Numbered from the stretch's first letter, positions 6,072-11,436 are shown. The stretch is 11,436 bases of DNA from an uncultured Muribaculaceae bacterium (GCA_905209725.1 CAJLTZ010000079.1:1-11436); one strand, 5' to 3'. The notes: generated by a model from the letters alone, not told the origin. Numbers and translations are program-made.

Positions 6072-6647
6072 TTACGCGGCTTTGCCTGAGCAGTCGATGT
6101 CGCCGTCCTCGGTTTCGAGCGTACCGACATAGAAGGGCGCGGGCACTTCGTCGGTAGCCTCGACGGAGATAGTTGTCGAGGTCGTGCCGGTGGTACCCTG
6201 ACCGAGATCCTGGGCGACAGTGGCCTTTGTGCTCCACTTGTCGTTGCCGAGAACGCGGAAGTTGCCTTTCATGTCCTCCACGACAAACACGTTGTCGGTG
6301 TTGTTGATGTAGGCTGCGGCAGCCGACGCATCGGCACCGACTCCGGGGTGAACGGCAGTGAGTTTGTTAAGCTGCGTCTGCGAGGGCAACTCGCCCTGCG
6401 CCTCCGAAGTAAGCTGCGACTTGTCGGGGATGATGTCGATGTATTTCCACTTGGCATCTGCGGCGAGAGTGAACGAGCCGGCGAGGATAGCCGAAGTAGC
6501 GCGGCCCAGTTCATCGCGGGGAAGCTGCGGGAACACCACTATCTCGCTTTTGGCGAGGTAGTAGATACGGCGTTTTACACCGGGAAGCTCGGGGGTGCCC
6601 TGGCACCACCCGAGACTTTTCTGTATCGAGGTACAAACTTTTGCCAT
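6072..6647 (-). CDS. Putative virion structural protein (downstream of capsid)
   Basis: The 191-residue protein starts two bases after the major capsid stop, so it is translated with it. It is rich in T, A and G, with beta-strand-like segments and a T/S-rich stretch near residues 150-165 (GQGTTGTTSTTISVEATDEV), as in head-decoration, head-completion or tail-tube proteins. An early segment (KSLGWCQGTPELPGVKRRIYY) looks like an N-terminal arm. I cannot assign the exact family. Its size and place just after the capsid gene favour a head or tail-tube role. It has no signal peptide and no membrane segment. Confidence 0.65.
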   Translation of the reverse strand: MAKVCTSIQKSLGWCQGTPELPGVKRRIYYLAKSEIVVFPQLPRDELGRATSAILAGSFTLAADAKWKYIDIIPDKSQLTSEAQGELPSQTQLNKLTAVHPGVGADASAAAAYINNTDNVFVVEDMKGNFRVLGNDKWSTKATVAQDLGQGTTGTTSTTISVEATDEVPAPFYVGTLETEDGDIDCSGKAA

Positions 6648-6649
6648 AG

Positions 6650-7609
6650 TTACACTGCGATTTCAATGGTTTTGAAGCGGCGCTTGTCGATAGTCTCGAA
6701 CTGAACGCCGAAGAACATAGTGGCGATGTATGAAAGGATAAAGGGTGCGAACTCCTTGATCATCACGTTTTCGACATCGCCCATCTGGTCGTAGCCCACG
6801 AGCATATTGCTCTTGGTGGATACGTGCATGAACTTCGACCCGGCCTTGTTGTAGAGGGGGCAGAACTTCAACTTGCCGTTGGAACCCTCCACGGCACCCT
6901 GTCCGTACTGGGTGTTGTAGGGTATGCCGCCGTGGGTAAGCAGGTAGCCTTCGTTGTACTTGTCGACGAAGTCCTGCGAGCAGTAGAGATAGAGGTCCTG
7001 GGCGCGGAGGCGCGGGTCAAGTGAAAAGAGGATTTCTTTGGCGATGTCTACGGCGTTGGCCGCAGTGATGGCATCGTCGAACTTCATGTAGTTGCCTTCC
7101 TCGGTGGCGATAGCACCTGCGGCGATTTCCTTTTCGGTAATCGTGTCGAAGCCGTCGAAAAGGTCGGCGGTGGTATCTCCGGCGGCGTTTCGCCTGCCGT
7201 TCCATACGGCATCGTTCAGATGCTCCGAGAGGTTCTTGGCAATCTTGGCGAGGACGTGGCGGGCCGTGGGTGTAGTCATCTGACCGTCGCCCTTTGTGGC
7301 GCCGGTGCCGAGAAGCGTTGAGATAGCCGAGTTAGGCTCGAAGTTGGCGACAACGGAGCCAAAGAAAGTTTCGAGGTCTCGGAACTCGATGCCGAGGTTG
7401 TAGTCCACGGCACGCTGCGGATTGTAGGGAGCAAACTGTGCGTCACCGGTCAGGTTGCCGACGCGCTCCTTGTATCGGATGCCGGGGCGCCCCGTCATAT
7501 ACTGGAGCGTGTCGCCAATACCGATAATGGGGAGCATAAGGAGGTCGGCGCGATATTTCACGGCGGCTTCCTGATACTCCTGAAGTGTGAATGTAAATTT
7601 ACCTGCCAT
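6650..7609 (-). CDS. Major capsid protein (HK97-type, putative)
   Basis: The 319-residue product follows the prohead protease by 42 nt and precedes a virion gene by 2 nt, the standard place for the capsid gene. It has the features of an HK97-fold shell protein: a helical N-terminal arm (FTLQEYQEAAVKYRADLLM), an extended E-loop-like region (about 45-75), a long spine-helix-like segment with ARHVLAKIAKNLSEHLNDAV near 117-136, and a beta-rich domain ending QFETIDKRRFKTIEIAV. Size is right for a capsid subunit. There is no long N-terminal delta domain, which fits a scaffold supplied by the protease gene's tail. The exact family needs a structure comparison. Confidence 0.8.
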   Translation of the reverse strand: MAGKFTFTLQEYQEAAVKYRADLLMLPIIGIGDTLQYMTGRPGIRYKERVGNLTGDAQFAPYNPQRAVDYNLGIEFRDLETFFGSVVANFEPNSAISTLLGTGATKGDGQMTTPTARHVLAKIAKNLSEHLNDAVWNGRRNAAGDTTADLFDGFDTITEKEIAAGAIATEEGNYMKFDDAITAANAVDIAKEILFSLDPRLRAQDLYLYCSQDFVDKYNEGYLLTHGGIPYNTQYGQGAVEGSNGKLKFCPLYNKAGSKFMHVSTKSNMLVGYDQMGDVENVMIKEFAPFILSYIATMFFGVQFETIDKRRFKTIEIAV

Positions 7610-7621
7610 ATTCGGGTGGAT

Positions 7622-7648
7622 GAGTTGATGAGTTAAGAGTTGATGAGT
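7622..7648. repeat. Two 12-bp direct repeats, GAGTTGATGAGT
   Basis: GAGTTGATGAGT occurs at 7622-7633 and again at 7637-7648, 15 bp apart, in the gap between the protease and capsid genes. On the minus strand the repeats read ACTCATCAACTC and end about 12 nt before the capsid ATG. They may be a translational or mRNA-stability element, or a simple slippage product; nothing more can be said from sequence. Confidence 0.6.
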
Positions 7649-7651
7649 GGG

Positions 7652-8665
7652 TCAGACCTCGGCAAAGAGGGCTTTGGCCGAGTTGTAGGTATCGACAAAC
7701 TGCTCGACATCATTCTTGGGCTTGGGTTCGGCGCCGGGCTTGTTGTCCTCGACAACCTGCTTCGACGGCTCCGCCGGAGTCTTGTCGAGCTTCGCCTGAA
7801 GGTCGGCGATAGTCTGCTTCTGCTCGTTGTAGAGGCGGTCTTTCTCGGCGAGCGCGTCTTCGATTGCGTCGAGCTGCGCCACGGTAACCGAGGCTGTACC
7901 GTCTTTCACGGCCAGCGGCTTGTCGGCGAGGATAGCCGACAAGAAGGTGTAAGTCTTTATCATTGCGGTGGTAATGGGATTGGTTGACGGTTTGAAGAAT
8001 GATGTCAGAGCGGCGAGGAAGCGAGAAAACGCACTGTCCTTGTCGACTTCGGCGATGGGGATGTTCGGTATCGGCATACCGGCATTTGCCATAGCGGAAG
8101 CGAGCGCGTCGGTGAGCTTCGGGGCCGGTTCATCGGCAAGGTCTGTGATTTCATCGACAAATCCCCAGTCGAGGGCTTCCTTAGCCGTGAGCCAACCGCC
8201 TGCTTTCATCAGGGCGAGAAGGTCTTCCGTCTTGCGCTTGCAGCGCGAGGCGTAGAGTTGGGCGCAGTTAAGGTCGAGCTTGTCGAGGTCGGCCTTGATT
8301 TTCTCACAGTCGGCGATGAGCGTTGCGAACTGGTCGCTGTTAAGGCTGCCCCACTCGAAGAAAGCCATCGAGCATTTATGCACGAGGTACATTGCCCCGG
8401 CATCGATGGAGATACGGGCCGCGCCGAGCGAAGCGATGGTTGCGGCCGAAGCATTGAGACCCACGAAATGCACATTGACATTGCCGTGGTTACGGAAGGC
8501 TGCGGAGATAGAGAGACCGGTGGCGAGTGAACCGCCGAGGCTGTCGATAAGGACGTTGACCTGCTTCCCCTCGTTTTTGGCGAGTTCGCGGTCAACTGTG
8601 GAGCGGTCGAAGTCGTAGCCTCCGACGTAGCCTTTGAGCGAGATATGGTATGCGGTCTTTGACAT
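7652..8665 (-). CDS. Prohead maturation protease, ClpP-like, with scaffold-like C-terminus
   Basis: The 337-residue product has an S14/ClpP-type domain at about 1-175: IDSLGGSLATG (40-50), the nucleophile segment GLNASAATIASLGA with S73, and MYLVHKC with H96. The final GWLTAKEALDWGFVDEI (157-173) matches the family's end. The third catalytic position, usually Asp or Glu in a segment like M-x-x-D/E-x-W/F-L, appears to be G156. From about 235 a coiled-coil-prone segment (AEKDRLYNEQKQTIADLQAKL) and a P/K/E-rich tail look like a fused scaffold. M235 could be an internal start producing free scaffold protein. It acts inside the assembling prohead. Its promoter is the two-part type at 8688-8722. 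Confidence 0.85.
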   Translation of the reverse strand: MSKTAYHISLKGYVGGYDFDRSTVDRELAKNEGKQVNVLIDSLGGSLATGLSISAAFRNHGNVNVHFVGLNASAATIASLGAARISIDAGAMYLVHKCSMAFFEWGSLNSDQFATLIADCEKIKADLDKLDLNCAQLYASRCKRKTEDLLALMKAGGWLTAKEALDWGFVDEITDLADEPAPKLTDALASAMANAGMPIPNIPIAEVDKDSAFSRFLAALTSFFKPSTNPITTAMIKTYTFLSAILADKPLAVKDGTASVTVAQLDAIEDALAEKDRLYNEQKQTIADLQAKLDKTPAEPSKQVVEDNKPGAEPKPKNDVEQFVDTYNSAKALFAEV

Positions 8666-8687
8666 GGCGTAACTGAGTTTTACACCA

Positions 8688-8722
8688 CGAAGTTACCGCT
8701 GTAAATAAGGAGGGTAAAAGAC
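8688..8722 (-). promoter_or_regulatory. Two-part phage promoter GTCTTTT-N20-TAACTTCG (head genes)
   Basis: On the minus strand GTCTTTT (8722-8716), exactly 20 nt, then TAACTTCG (8695-8688) precede the head-gene unit starting at 8665. The -7 half differs at one position from TAnnTTTG. Spacing and upstream heptamer are identical to 2600-2634 and 4601-4635. Confidence 0.55.
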
Positions 8723-8730
8723 ACCGAAAT

Positions 8731-8747
8731 TTACGAAAATTTCGTAA
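8731..8747. promoter_or_regulatory. Perfect 17-bp palindrome over the AlbA_2 promoter (candidate operator)
   Basis: TTACGAAA (8731-8738), a central A (8739) and TTTCGTAA (8740-8747) form a perfect 8+1+8 palindrome. It ends inside the -7 box TAACTTTG (8745-8752) of the downstream gene, so a bound dimer would block that promoter. The downstream product carries a winged helix, so autorepression is the simplest idea; the phage repressor is the alternative. No similar palindrome was seen at the other plus-strand promoters. Confidence 0.5.
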
Positions 8748-8752
8748 CTTTG
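8745..8752 (+). promoter_or_regulatory. -7 box TAACTTTG of the AlbA_2 regulator gene
   Basis: TAACTTTGCAGAATAAT matches the Bacteroidota -7 box and is nearly the same as before the other two plus-strand genes. Transcription should start near 8759, about 16 nt before the ATG. The -33 region near 8722 is weak. Confidence 0.55.
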
Positions 8753-8774
8753 CAGAATAATCAAAGGTAATAAT

Positions 8775-10226
8775 ATGGCGACACTACAATTCCCGGAAAG
8801 TCAGAATATCGAATTTAAGGAAAGTTGGCGAGACGAATATCTAAAATGGATATGCGGTTTTGCCAATGCTTATGGTGGCTATATTTACATAGGGGTTGTA
8901 GATGGTTCCCATGAGATTGTTGGCGTTGATGACAGCAAACGCCTTATGGAAGATATTCCCAACAAAATAGTAACCAATCTTGGAATAGTAGCAGACGTAA
9001 ATTTGAAGCATACAGATGATTCTGATTATATCGAGATAATCGTAAGTCCGAGCAACATTCCTATTTCATATAAGGGCGTATATCACTATCGTTCGGGAAG
9101 CACCAAGCAAGAACTAAAGGGAGCTGCGCTGCAAGACTTTCTCCTTAGAAAGTTAGGTAAGAGTTGGGATGATGTCAGCCTTGAAGAAGCAACCCTTGAA
9201 GATATTGACCGGGAAGCCATTGAATACTTTTTGAACAAGGGTATAGATGCCCAGCGAATACCCGAAAGTATGCAAAAGGCTTCGACTGAGGAAATCCTTA
9301 CATCGCTGCAACTTATAGACAGCAACGGAAAACTTAAAAATGCCGCCATATTGTTGTTCGGCAAGAATCCGGCTAAATTCTTCCATAGTGTAGAATTTAA
9401 GATAGGACGCTTTGGCAATGACGAGGCAGACCTTATAATTCAAGATGTTATCGGTGGTAGTATCATACAAATGGCCGATAAGGTTGTAGACGTTCTACGT
9501 GCGAAATACCTTGTGTCACCTGTACGTTTCGAGGGTATGCAGCGTTTTGAAACGCTTGAAATCCCGATTGAAGCGTTGCGAGAGATTATCTATAATGCCA
9601 TTGCTCATAAGAACTATATGGGTCCCGCTATTCAAATGCACGTCTACAACGACAGAATAGAGATATGGAACGATGGTAATCTCCCCGAAGGATATACCGA
9701 AGAAACATTATACCAAAGCCATCCATCACTGCCTCGCAATCCGAAAATTGCCAATGCAATGTTCAAGGCAGGTTTTATAGATACCTGGGGACGTGGATAT
9801 AGGAAAATTTATACGGGATTCAAGGAGTCAGGATTACCAATACCGACAGTTGGGAACCATTTTAGCGGTGTTCAGATTGTAATTGAGCGTACTACATTTC
9901 AAAGGCTTAACTCTAATGTCGGAAAGGATGTCGGAAAGGATGTCGGAAAGGATGTCGGAAAGGATGTCGGAAGCGATGTCGGAAGCGATGTCGGAAGCGA
10001 TGTCGGAAGCGATGTCGGAACGATAACTCAAAAAAAGATTGCGGAAAGATATAATTCCATTAAGGAACTTATAGCGAGCAATCCATATATTACAGCAGTC
10101 CAACTCTCAGAAAAGCTATCAGTATCTGATAGAACGATAGAGCGCGACTTATCGAAAATGCAAGAATTAGGCATATTGATAAGGGAAGGCGATAAAAATG
10201 GTGGCCGCTGGATAATCTCAATGTAA
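8775..10226 (+). CDS. AlbA_2/Schlafen-type ATPase-like regulator with DVG repeats and winged helix
   Basis: The 483-residue protein has the COG2865 layout. The AlbA_2 (Schlafen-related) domain spans about 1-120, with ESQNIEFKESW (8-18), FANAYGGYIYIGVVDG (29-44) and YRSGST (105-110). A HATPase_c-like region at about 260-345 includes ALREIIYNAIAHKNY (267-281), RIEIWNDGNLPEG (294-306) and DTWGRGYRKI (336-345). A linker of nine tetrapeptides (381-416) and a C-terminal winged helix (about 420-480, with SVSDRTIERDL) follow. Such proteins are usually annotated as transcriptional regulators or RecG-like, and some AlbA_2 relatives act in nucleic-acid cutting or defence. Here it is plus-strand cargo, divergent from the head genes, with a palindrome on its promoter. 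It could regulate itself, the prophage, or act against rival phages. Confidence 0.88.
   Translation: MATLQFPESQNIEFKESWRDEYLKWICGFANAYGGYIYIGVVDGSHEIVGVDDSKRLMEDIPNKIVTNLGIVADVNLKHTDDSDYIEIIVSPSNIPISYKGVYHYRSGSTKQELKGAALQDFLLRKLGKSWDDVSLEEATLEDIDREAIEYFLNKGIDAQRIPESMQKASTEEILTSLQLIDSNGKLKNAAILLFGKNPAKFFHSVEFKIGRFGNDEADLIIQDVIGGSIIQMADKVVDVLRAKYLVSPVRFEGMQRFETLEIPIEALREIIYNAIAHKNYMGPAIQMHVYNDRIEIWNDGNLPEGYTEETLYQSHPSLPRNPKIANAMFKAGFIDTWGRGYRKIYTGFKESGLPIPTVGNHFSGVQIVIERTTFQRLNSNVGKDVGKDVGKDVGKDVGSDVGSDVGSDVGSDVGTITQKKIAERYNSIKELIASNPYITAVQLSEKLSVSDRTIERDLSKMQELGILIREGDKNGGRWIISM
9915..10022 (+). repeat. In-frame 12-bp tandem repeat, nine units (DVGK/DVGS)
   Basis: Nine units of 12 bp encode NVGK, DVGK x3, DVGS x4 and DVGT. 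Units differ only at the last codon (AAG, then AGC, then ACG) and in the first base, so they fall into two homogeneous blocks, as expected from recent slippage. Each unit adds four residues, so copy changes alter linker length without a frameshift. It connects the ATPase-like part to the winged helix. Confidence 0.95.
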
Positions 10227-10236
10227 ACAATCGAGC

Positions 10237-10250
10237 CGCCCCGGAGGGCG
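10237..10250. other. GC-rich hairpin between convergent genes
   Basis: CGCCC-CGGA-GGGCG is a perfect 5-bp stem with a tetraloop, 11 nt after the AlbA_2 gene stop and before the convergent ArdA stop at 10277. There is no T-run on either strand, so it is at best a weak or Rho-assisted terminator. Confidence 0.25.
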
Positions 10251-10276
10251 ACCCGAAGTAAGGAGAGAGGGAGGGG

Positions 10277-10939
10277 TCAGATGACGCGGAACACGTTATT
10301 GTTGGCACCCATCGAGTAGTCGTACATAAACAGCTCGCGTCCGAAGGCTTCGTAGTCGAAGTAGCGGGCGAGGTCGCCCATCTCGCTTTCGAGATTGTAG
10401 CACTCGCTGATGATGTGCCGAGCGAAGTCTTCTTCGCTGTCCCACTCGCCGCAGTAGGCTTCCTCGAAGTTGTCGAGCTCGTCGTGAAACTCCATATAGT
10501 CGTCCACGGCTTCCTGACCGTGCTTGTCGCACATATCCGAGTATTCGAGGATATGGTCGAAGTCGTCCTCGGACATGAAGCCCTCGTTGTACCACTGGCG
10601 CGGGAATCCCTCGTAGTCCTGTGCCATCAGCTCCGGGTCTTCCTCGTCGGCGTGGATCGCCAGGCAGAAGTCGATAAACTCATCATAGGCGTTGAAACTG
10701 CTGAGGTCAATCCACAGACCGCAGAGCGAGCCATCGTTGTACTTGCCGTAAGTACCGACATAGACGGAAGGTTCACCGTCGCAGCTGCTCTTGTGCCTTG
10801 CGACTGCATCCTGCAGGTCGGCTACCGTGTAGCCCAGTTCGCTGAGTCGTTCTTCGACTCTTGGAGTGATGTTGAGTTCTCCGAATTGTAATCTCATTGC
10901 TGTAAAATTTTGAGGGTTTGACATTTGGTTCATTTTCAA
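10277..10939 (-). CDS. ardA: ArdA-like antirestriction protein
   Basis: The 220-residue product matches the ArdA family from about residue 57 (PSVYVGTYGKYNDGSLCGLWIDL) to the end (FDYEAFGRELFMYDYSMGANNNVFRVI). The middle is very rich in Asp and Glu (for example DEEDPELMAQDYEGF), as needed for a protein that mimics DNA and titrates type I restriction enzymes. The first 55 residues (including LSELGYTVADLQDAVARHK) extend beyond the minimal family core. Alternative starts lie downstream at M6 and at the MRLQFGEL methionine (residue 15, about 10897); I keep the longest frame because no promoter or ribosome site decides it. It is convergent with the AlbA_2 gene. Such genes protect incoming phages and conjugative elements, and this is likely its job here. 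Confidence 0.82.
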   Translation of the reverse strand: MKMNQMSNPQNFTAMRLQFGELNITPRVEERLSELGYTVADLQDAVARHKSSCDGEPSVYVGTYGKYNDGSLCGLWIDLSSFNAYDEFIDFCLAIHADEEDPELMAQDYEGFPRQWYNEGFMSEDDFDHILEYSDMCDKHGQEAVDDYMEFHDELDNFEEAYCGEWDSEEDFARHIISECYNLESEMGDLARYFDYEAFGRELFMYDYSMGANNNVFRVI

Positions 10940-11007
10940 GTTTTACGTTGCAATAATTGGGAGAGCTGAGGAAGTGAGCGAAGCAAAAATTTCAAGTAAA
11001 ATTTTAA

Positions 11008-11023
11008 CCTACATTATTCATAG
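11008..11023 (+). repeat. IS1380-end-like sequence 93 bp before the real end
   Basis: CCTACATTATTCATAG matches the terminal repeat CCTGAATAATTCATAG of the adjacent IS in 13 of 16 positions and lies in the same orientation. The similarity stops at once after it. It may be a remnant of an earlier insertion, a decayed end, a preferred target, or chance in AT-rich DNA. Confidence 0.3.
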
Positions 11024-11024
11024 G

Positions 11025-11083
11025 GTGCCTTAACGTGCGGCACTGGGCTGAAACCACGGATGCTGTGATGAGATGTTGAGCCG
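11025..11083 (+). other. Structured non-coding segment, possibly cut off by the IS
   Basis: Successive short stems occur: GTGCC (11025-11029) with GGCAC (11039-11043), TGG (11044-11046) with CCA (11054-11056), and CGG (11057-11059) with CCG (11081-11083). No open reading frame is convincing. The style (GTGC start, GAAAC motifs, nested short stems) recalls the 5' domain of a group II intron, but I cannot confirm that. The segment ends at the IS boundary, so more of it may lie beyond the IS copy. Confidence 0.25.
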
Positions 11084-11126
11084 GTATGGAAACAATCTAT
11101 CCTGAATAATTCATAGACCCACAAAA

Positions 11127-11204
11127 AAGAACGCCCCTCTTGCATATGTGCAAGAAAAGCATTAACTTTAAAGTGCTAAAAATAAACTTAATACAGGCGT
11201 TCTT
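11127..11204 (+). promoter_or_regulatory. Fold-back element sequestering the transposase start
   Basis: AAGAACGCC (11127-11135) pairs perfectly with GGCGTTCTT (11196-11204), which ends right at the transposase ATG (11205). The 60-nt loop contains a second perfect hairpin, CTTGCA-TATG-TGCAAG (11139-11154). The promoter at 11140-11170 lies inside, so the element's own message lacks the first arm, while read-through messages from outside would fold and hide the start. In the left copy the first arm is intact at 66-74 (GGCGTTCTT on the plus strand) and the visible part of the second arm is kept at 1-5. Confidence 0.5.
11140..11170 (+). promoter_or_regulatory. Putative transposase promoter (TTG-N20-TAACTTTA)
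   Basis: TTG at 11140-11142 is followed by 20 nt and TAACTTTA at 11163-11170, one base off the Bacteroidota -7 box. Transcription would begin near 11177 and give a leader of about 28 nt. Both halves are present in the left copy as well. Confidence 0.45.
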
Positions 11205-11436
11205 ATGTGCAAAGATACAACAAATCCAGAGATCAGTCAAGAAAAAACACTTTTTTCTTTTGAAGATGTACTTCCGGACAGGAAAATCAAGGTGGATTTC
11301 AATGCCCCGGATATCTCCTCCAATGGCGGACTGGTCCTCGCTGGACTTGAAAAGGAAAATATAGCCCGCAAGATCGCCCGTCTGATTCCGGATTACAGGA
11401 ACCAGATTCTCGTTCGGCACTCGTACGAAGAAATGG
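11205..11436 (+). CDS. IS1380-family transposase, N-terminal part
   Basis: The frame is open from the ATG at 11205 to the window end (77 residues). The segment LFSFEDVLPDRKIKVDFNAP followed by DISSNGGLVL and later IARLIPDYRNQ matches the start of IS1380-type (DDE) transposases, in which a conserved SSNGG-like sequence occurs near residue 40. The catalytic domain is not in the window, so activity cannot be judged. The start codon is favoured because the fold-back arm ends exactly before it and the frame matches the family N-terminus. Confidence 0.85.
   Translation, partial: MCKDTTNPEISQEKTLFSFEDVLPDRKIKVDFNAPDISSNGGLVLAGLEKENIARKIARLIPDYRNQILVRHSYEEM

Larger units (their letters stand above)
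11101..11436 (+). mobile_element. IS1380-family element, 5' part, truncated by the window edge
   Basis: The element starts at 11101 with CCTGAATAATTCATAG, the same end sequence as the left copy, and runs off the window inside the transposase. With the left copy it forms an inverted pair whose 5' ends face the phage genes. No matching short duplication is seen between the two junctions (TTAA after 101, CTAT before 11101), so they look like separate insertions. Confidence 0.82.

Noticed and set aside
6061..6237. Upstream extension of the phosphoribosyltransferase frame
   Set aside because: The sequence is R-, G- and H-rich and is a frame shadow of the preceding virion gene; the ATG at 6060 gives a sensible product.
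7968..8618. Plus-strand frames opposite the prohead protease
   Set aside because: The protease on the minus strand has clear catalytic motifs; these frames have none.
9915..10022. Tandem repeats as a CRISPR array or integration site
   Set aside because: Units are 12 bp without spacers and stay in frame in a coding sequence.
9834..10103. Minus-strand frame with a DIAS/DILS repeat
   Set aside because: It is the antisense reading of the DVGK/DVGS repeat.
11097..11420. Minus-strand frame across the right IS end
   Set aside because: It is antisense to the IS1380 transposase and its leader.
1..11436. tRNA or rRNA genes, diversity-generating retroelement, integrase
   Set aside because: I looked for cloverleaf-like arms, reverse-transcriptase motifs and recombinase motifs and saw none.

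Overview
The window reads as part of a Bacteroidota (Bacteroidales, probably gut) tailed prophage, bounded on both sides by the 5' ends of two IS1380-family elements. The host assignment rests on many Bacteroides-type -7 boxes (TAnnTTTG) in front of genes, on few clear Shine-Dalgarno sequences, and on the type of lipoprotein and secreted-protein leaders present. The window may stop at the IS copies because they are repeated sequence.

Layout. 1-101: terminal part of an IS1380-like copy reading leftward. 86-193 (-): a secreted-protein gene cut off by that IS after about 31 codons. The phage backbone is on the minus strand. In its transcription order it has an ArdA-like antirestriction protein (10939-10277), a ClpP-type prohead protease with a scaffold-like tail (8665-7652), the major capsid protein (7609-6650), a virion protein (6647-6072), a phosphoribosyltransferase-like protein (6060-5383), an unknown protein with a basic tail (4575-3958), a PLD-like nuclease (3961-3440), a small helical/HTH protein (3474-3199), a terminase small-subunit candidate (2595-1957) and the terminase large subunit (1840-215). 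No portal or tail gene is in view.

Three plus-strand genes are wedged between these backbone genes: a lipoprotein with a META-like body (2673-3194), a secreted protein (4672-5382) and an AlbA_2/Schlafen-type ATPase-like regulator with a DVGK/DVGS tandem repeat and a winged helix (8775-10226). Each starts head-to-head with a phage gene from its own TAACTTTGC promoter and ends tail-to-tail against another phage gene (4, 0 and 50 nt apart). This is the layout expected of lysogenic-conversion cargo ('morons').

Main regulatory observations. (1) In all three head-to-head gaps the minus-strand promoter has the same two-part form, GTCTTTT, exactly 20 nt, then TAACTTTG, TAATTTTG or TAACTTCG, which looks like a phage-specific promoter class. 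(2) A perfect 17-bp palindrome overlaps the -7 box of the AlbA_2 gene. (3) A candidate small RNA on the plus strand (about 1872-1958) lies between the two terminase genes, with its own -7 box, three successive hairpins and a T6 terminator. (4) In the right-hand IS1380 copy the 9 nt just before the transposase ATG pair perfectly with 9 nt upstream of the element's own promoter, as expected of a fold-back guard against read-through transcription.

No stretch over 300 bases lacks a gene. The longest gap between genes, about 10940-11204, holds a structured segment, an IS-end-like sequence and the IS1380 leader.
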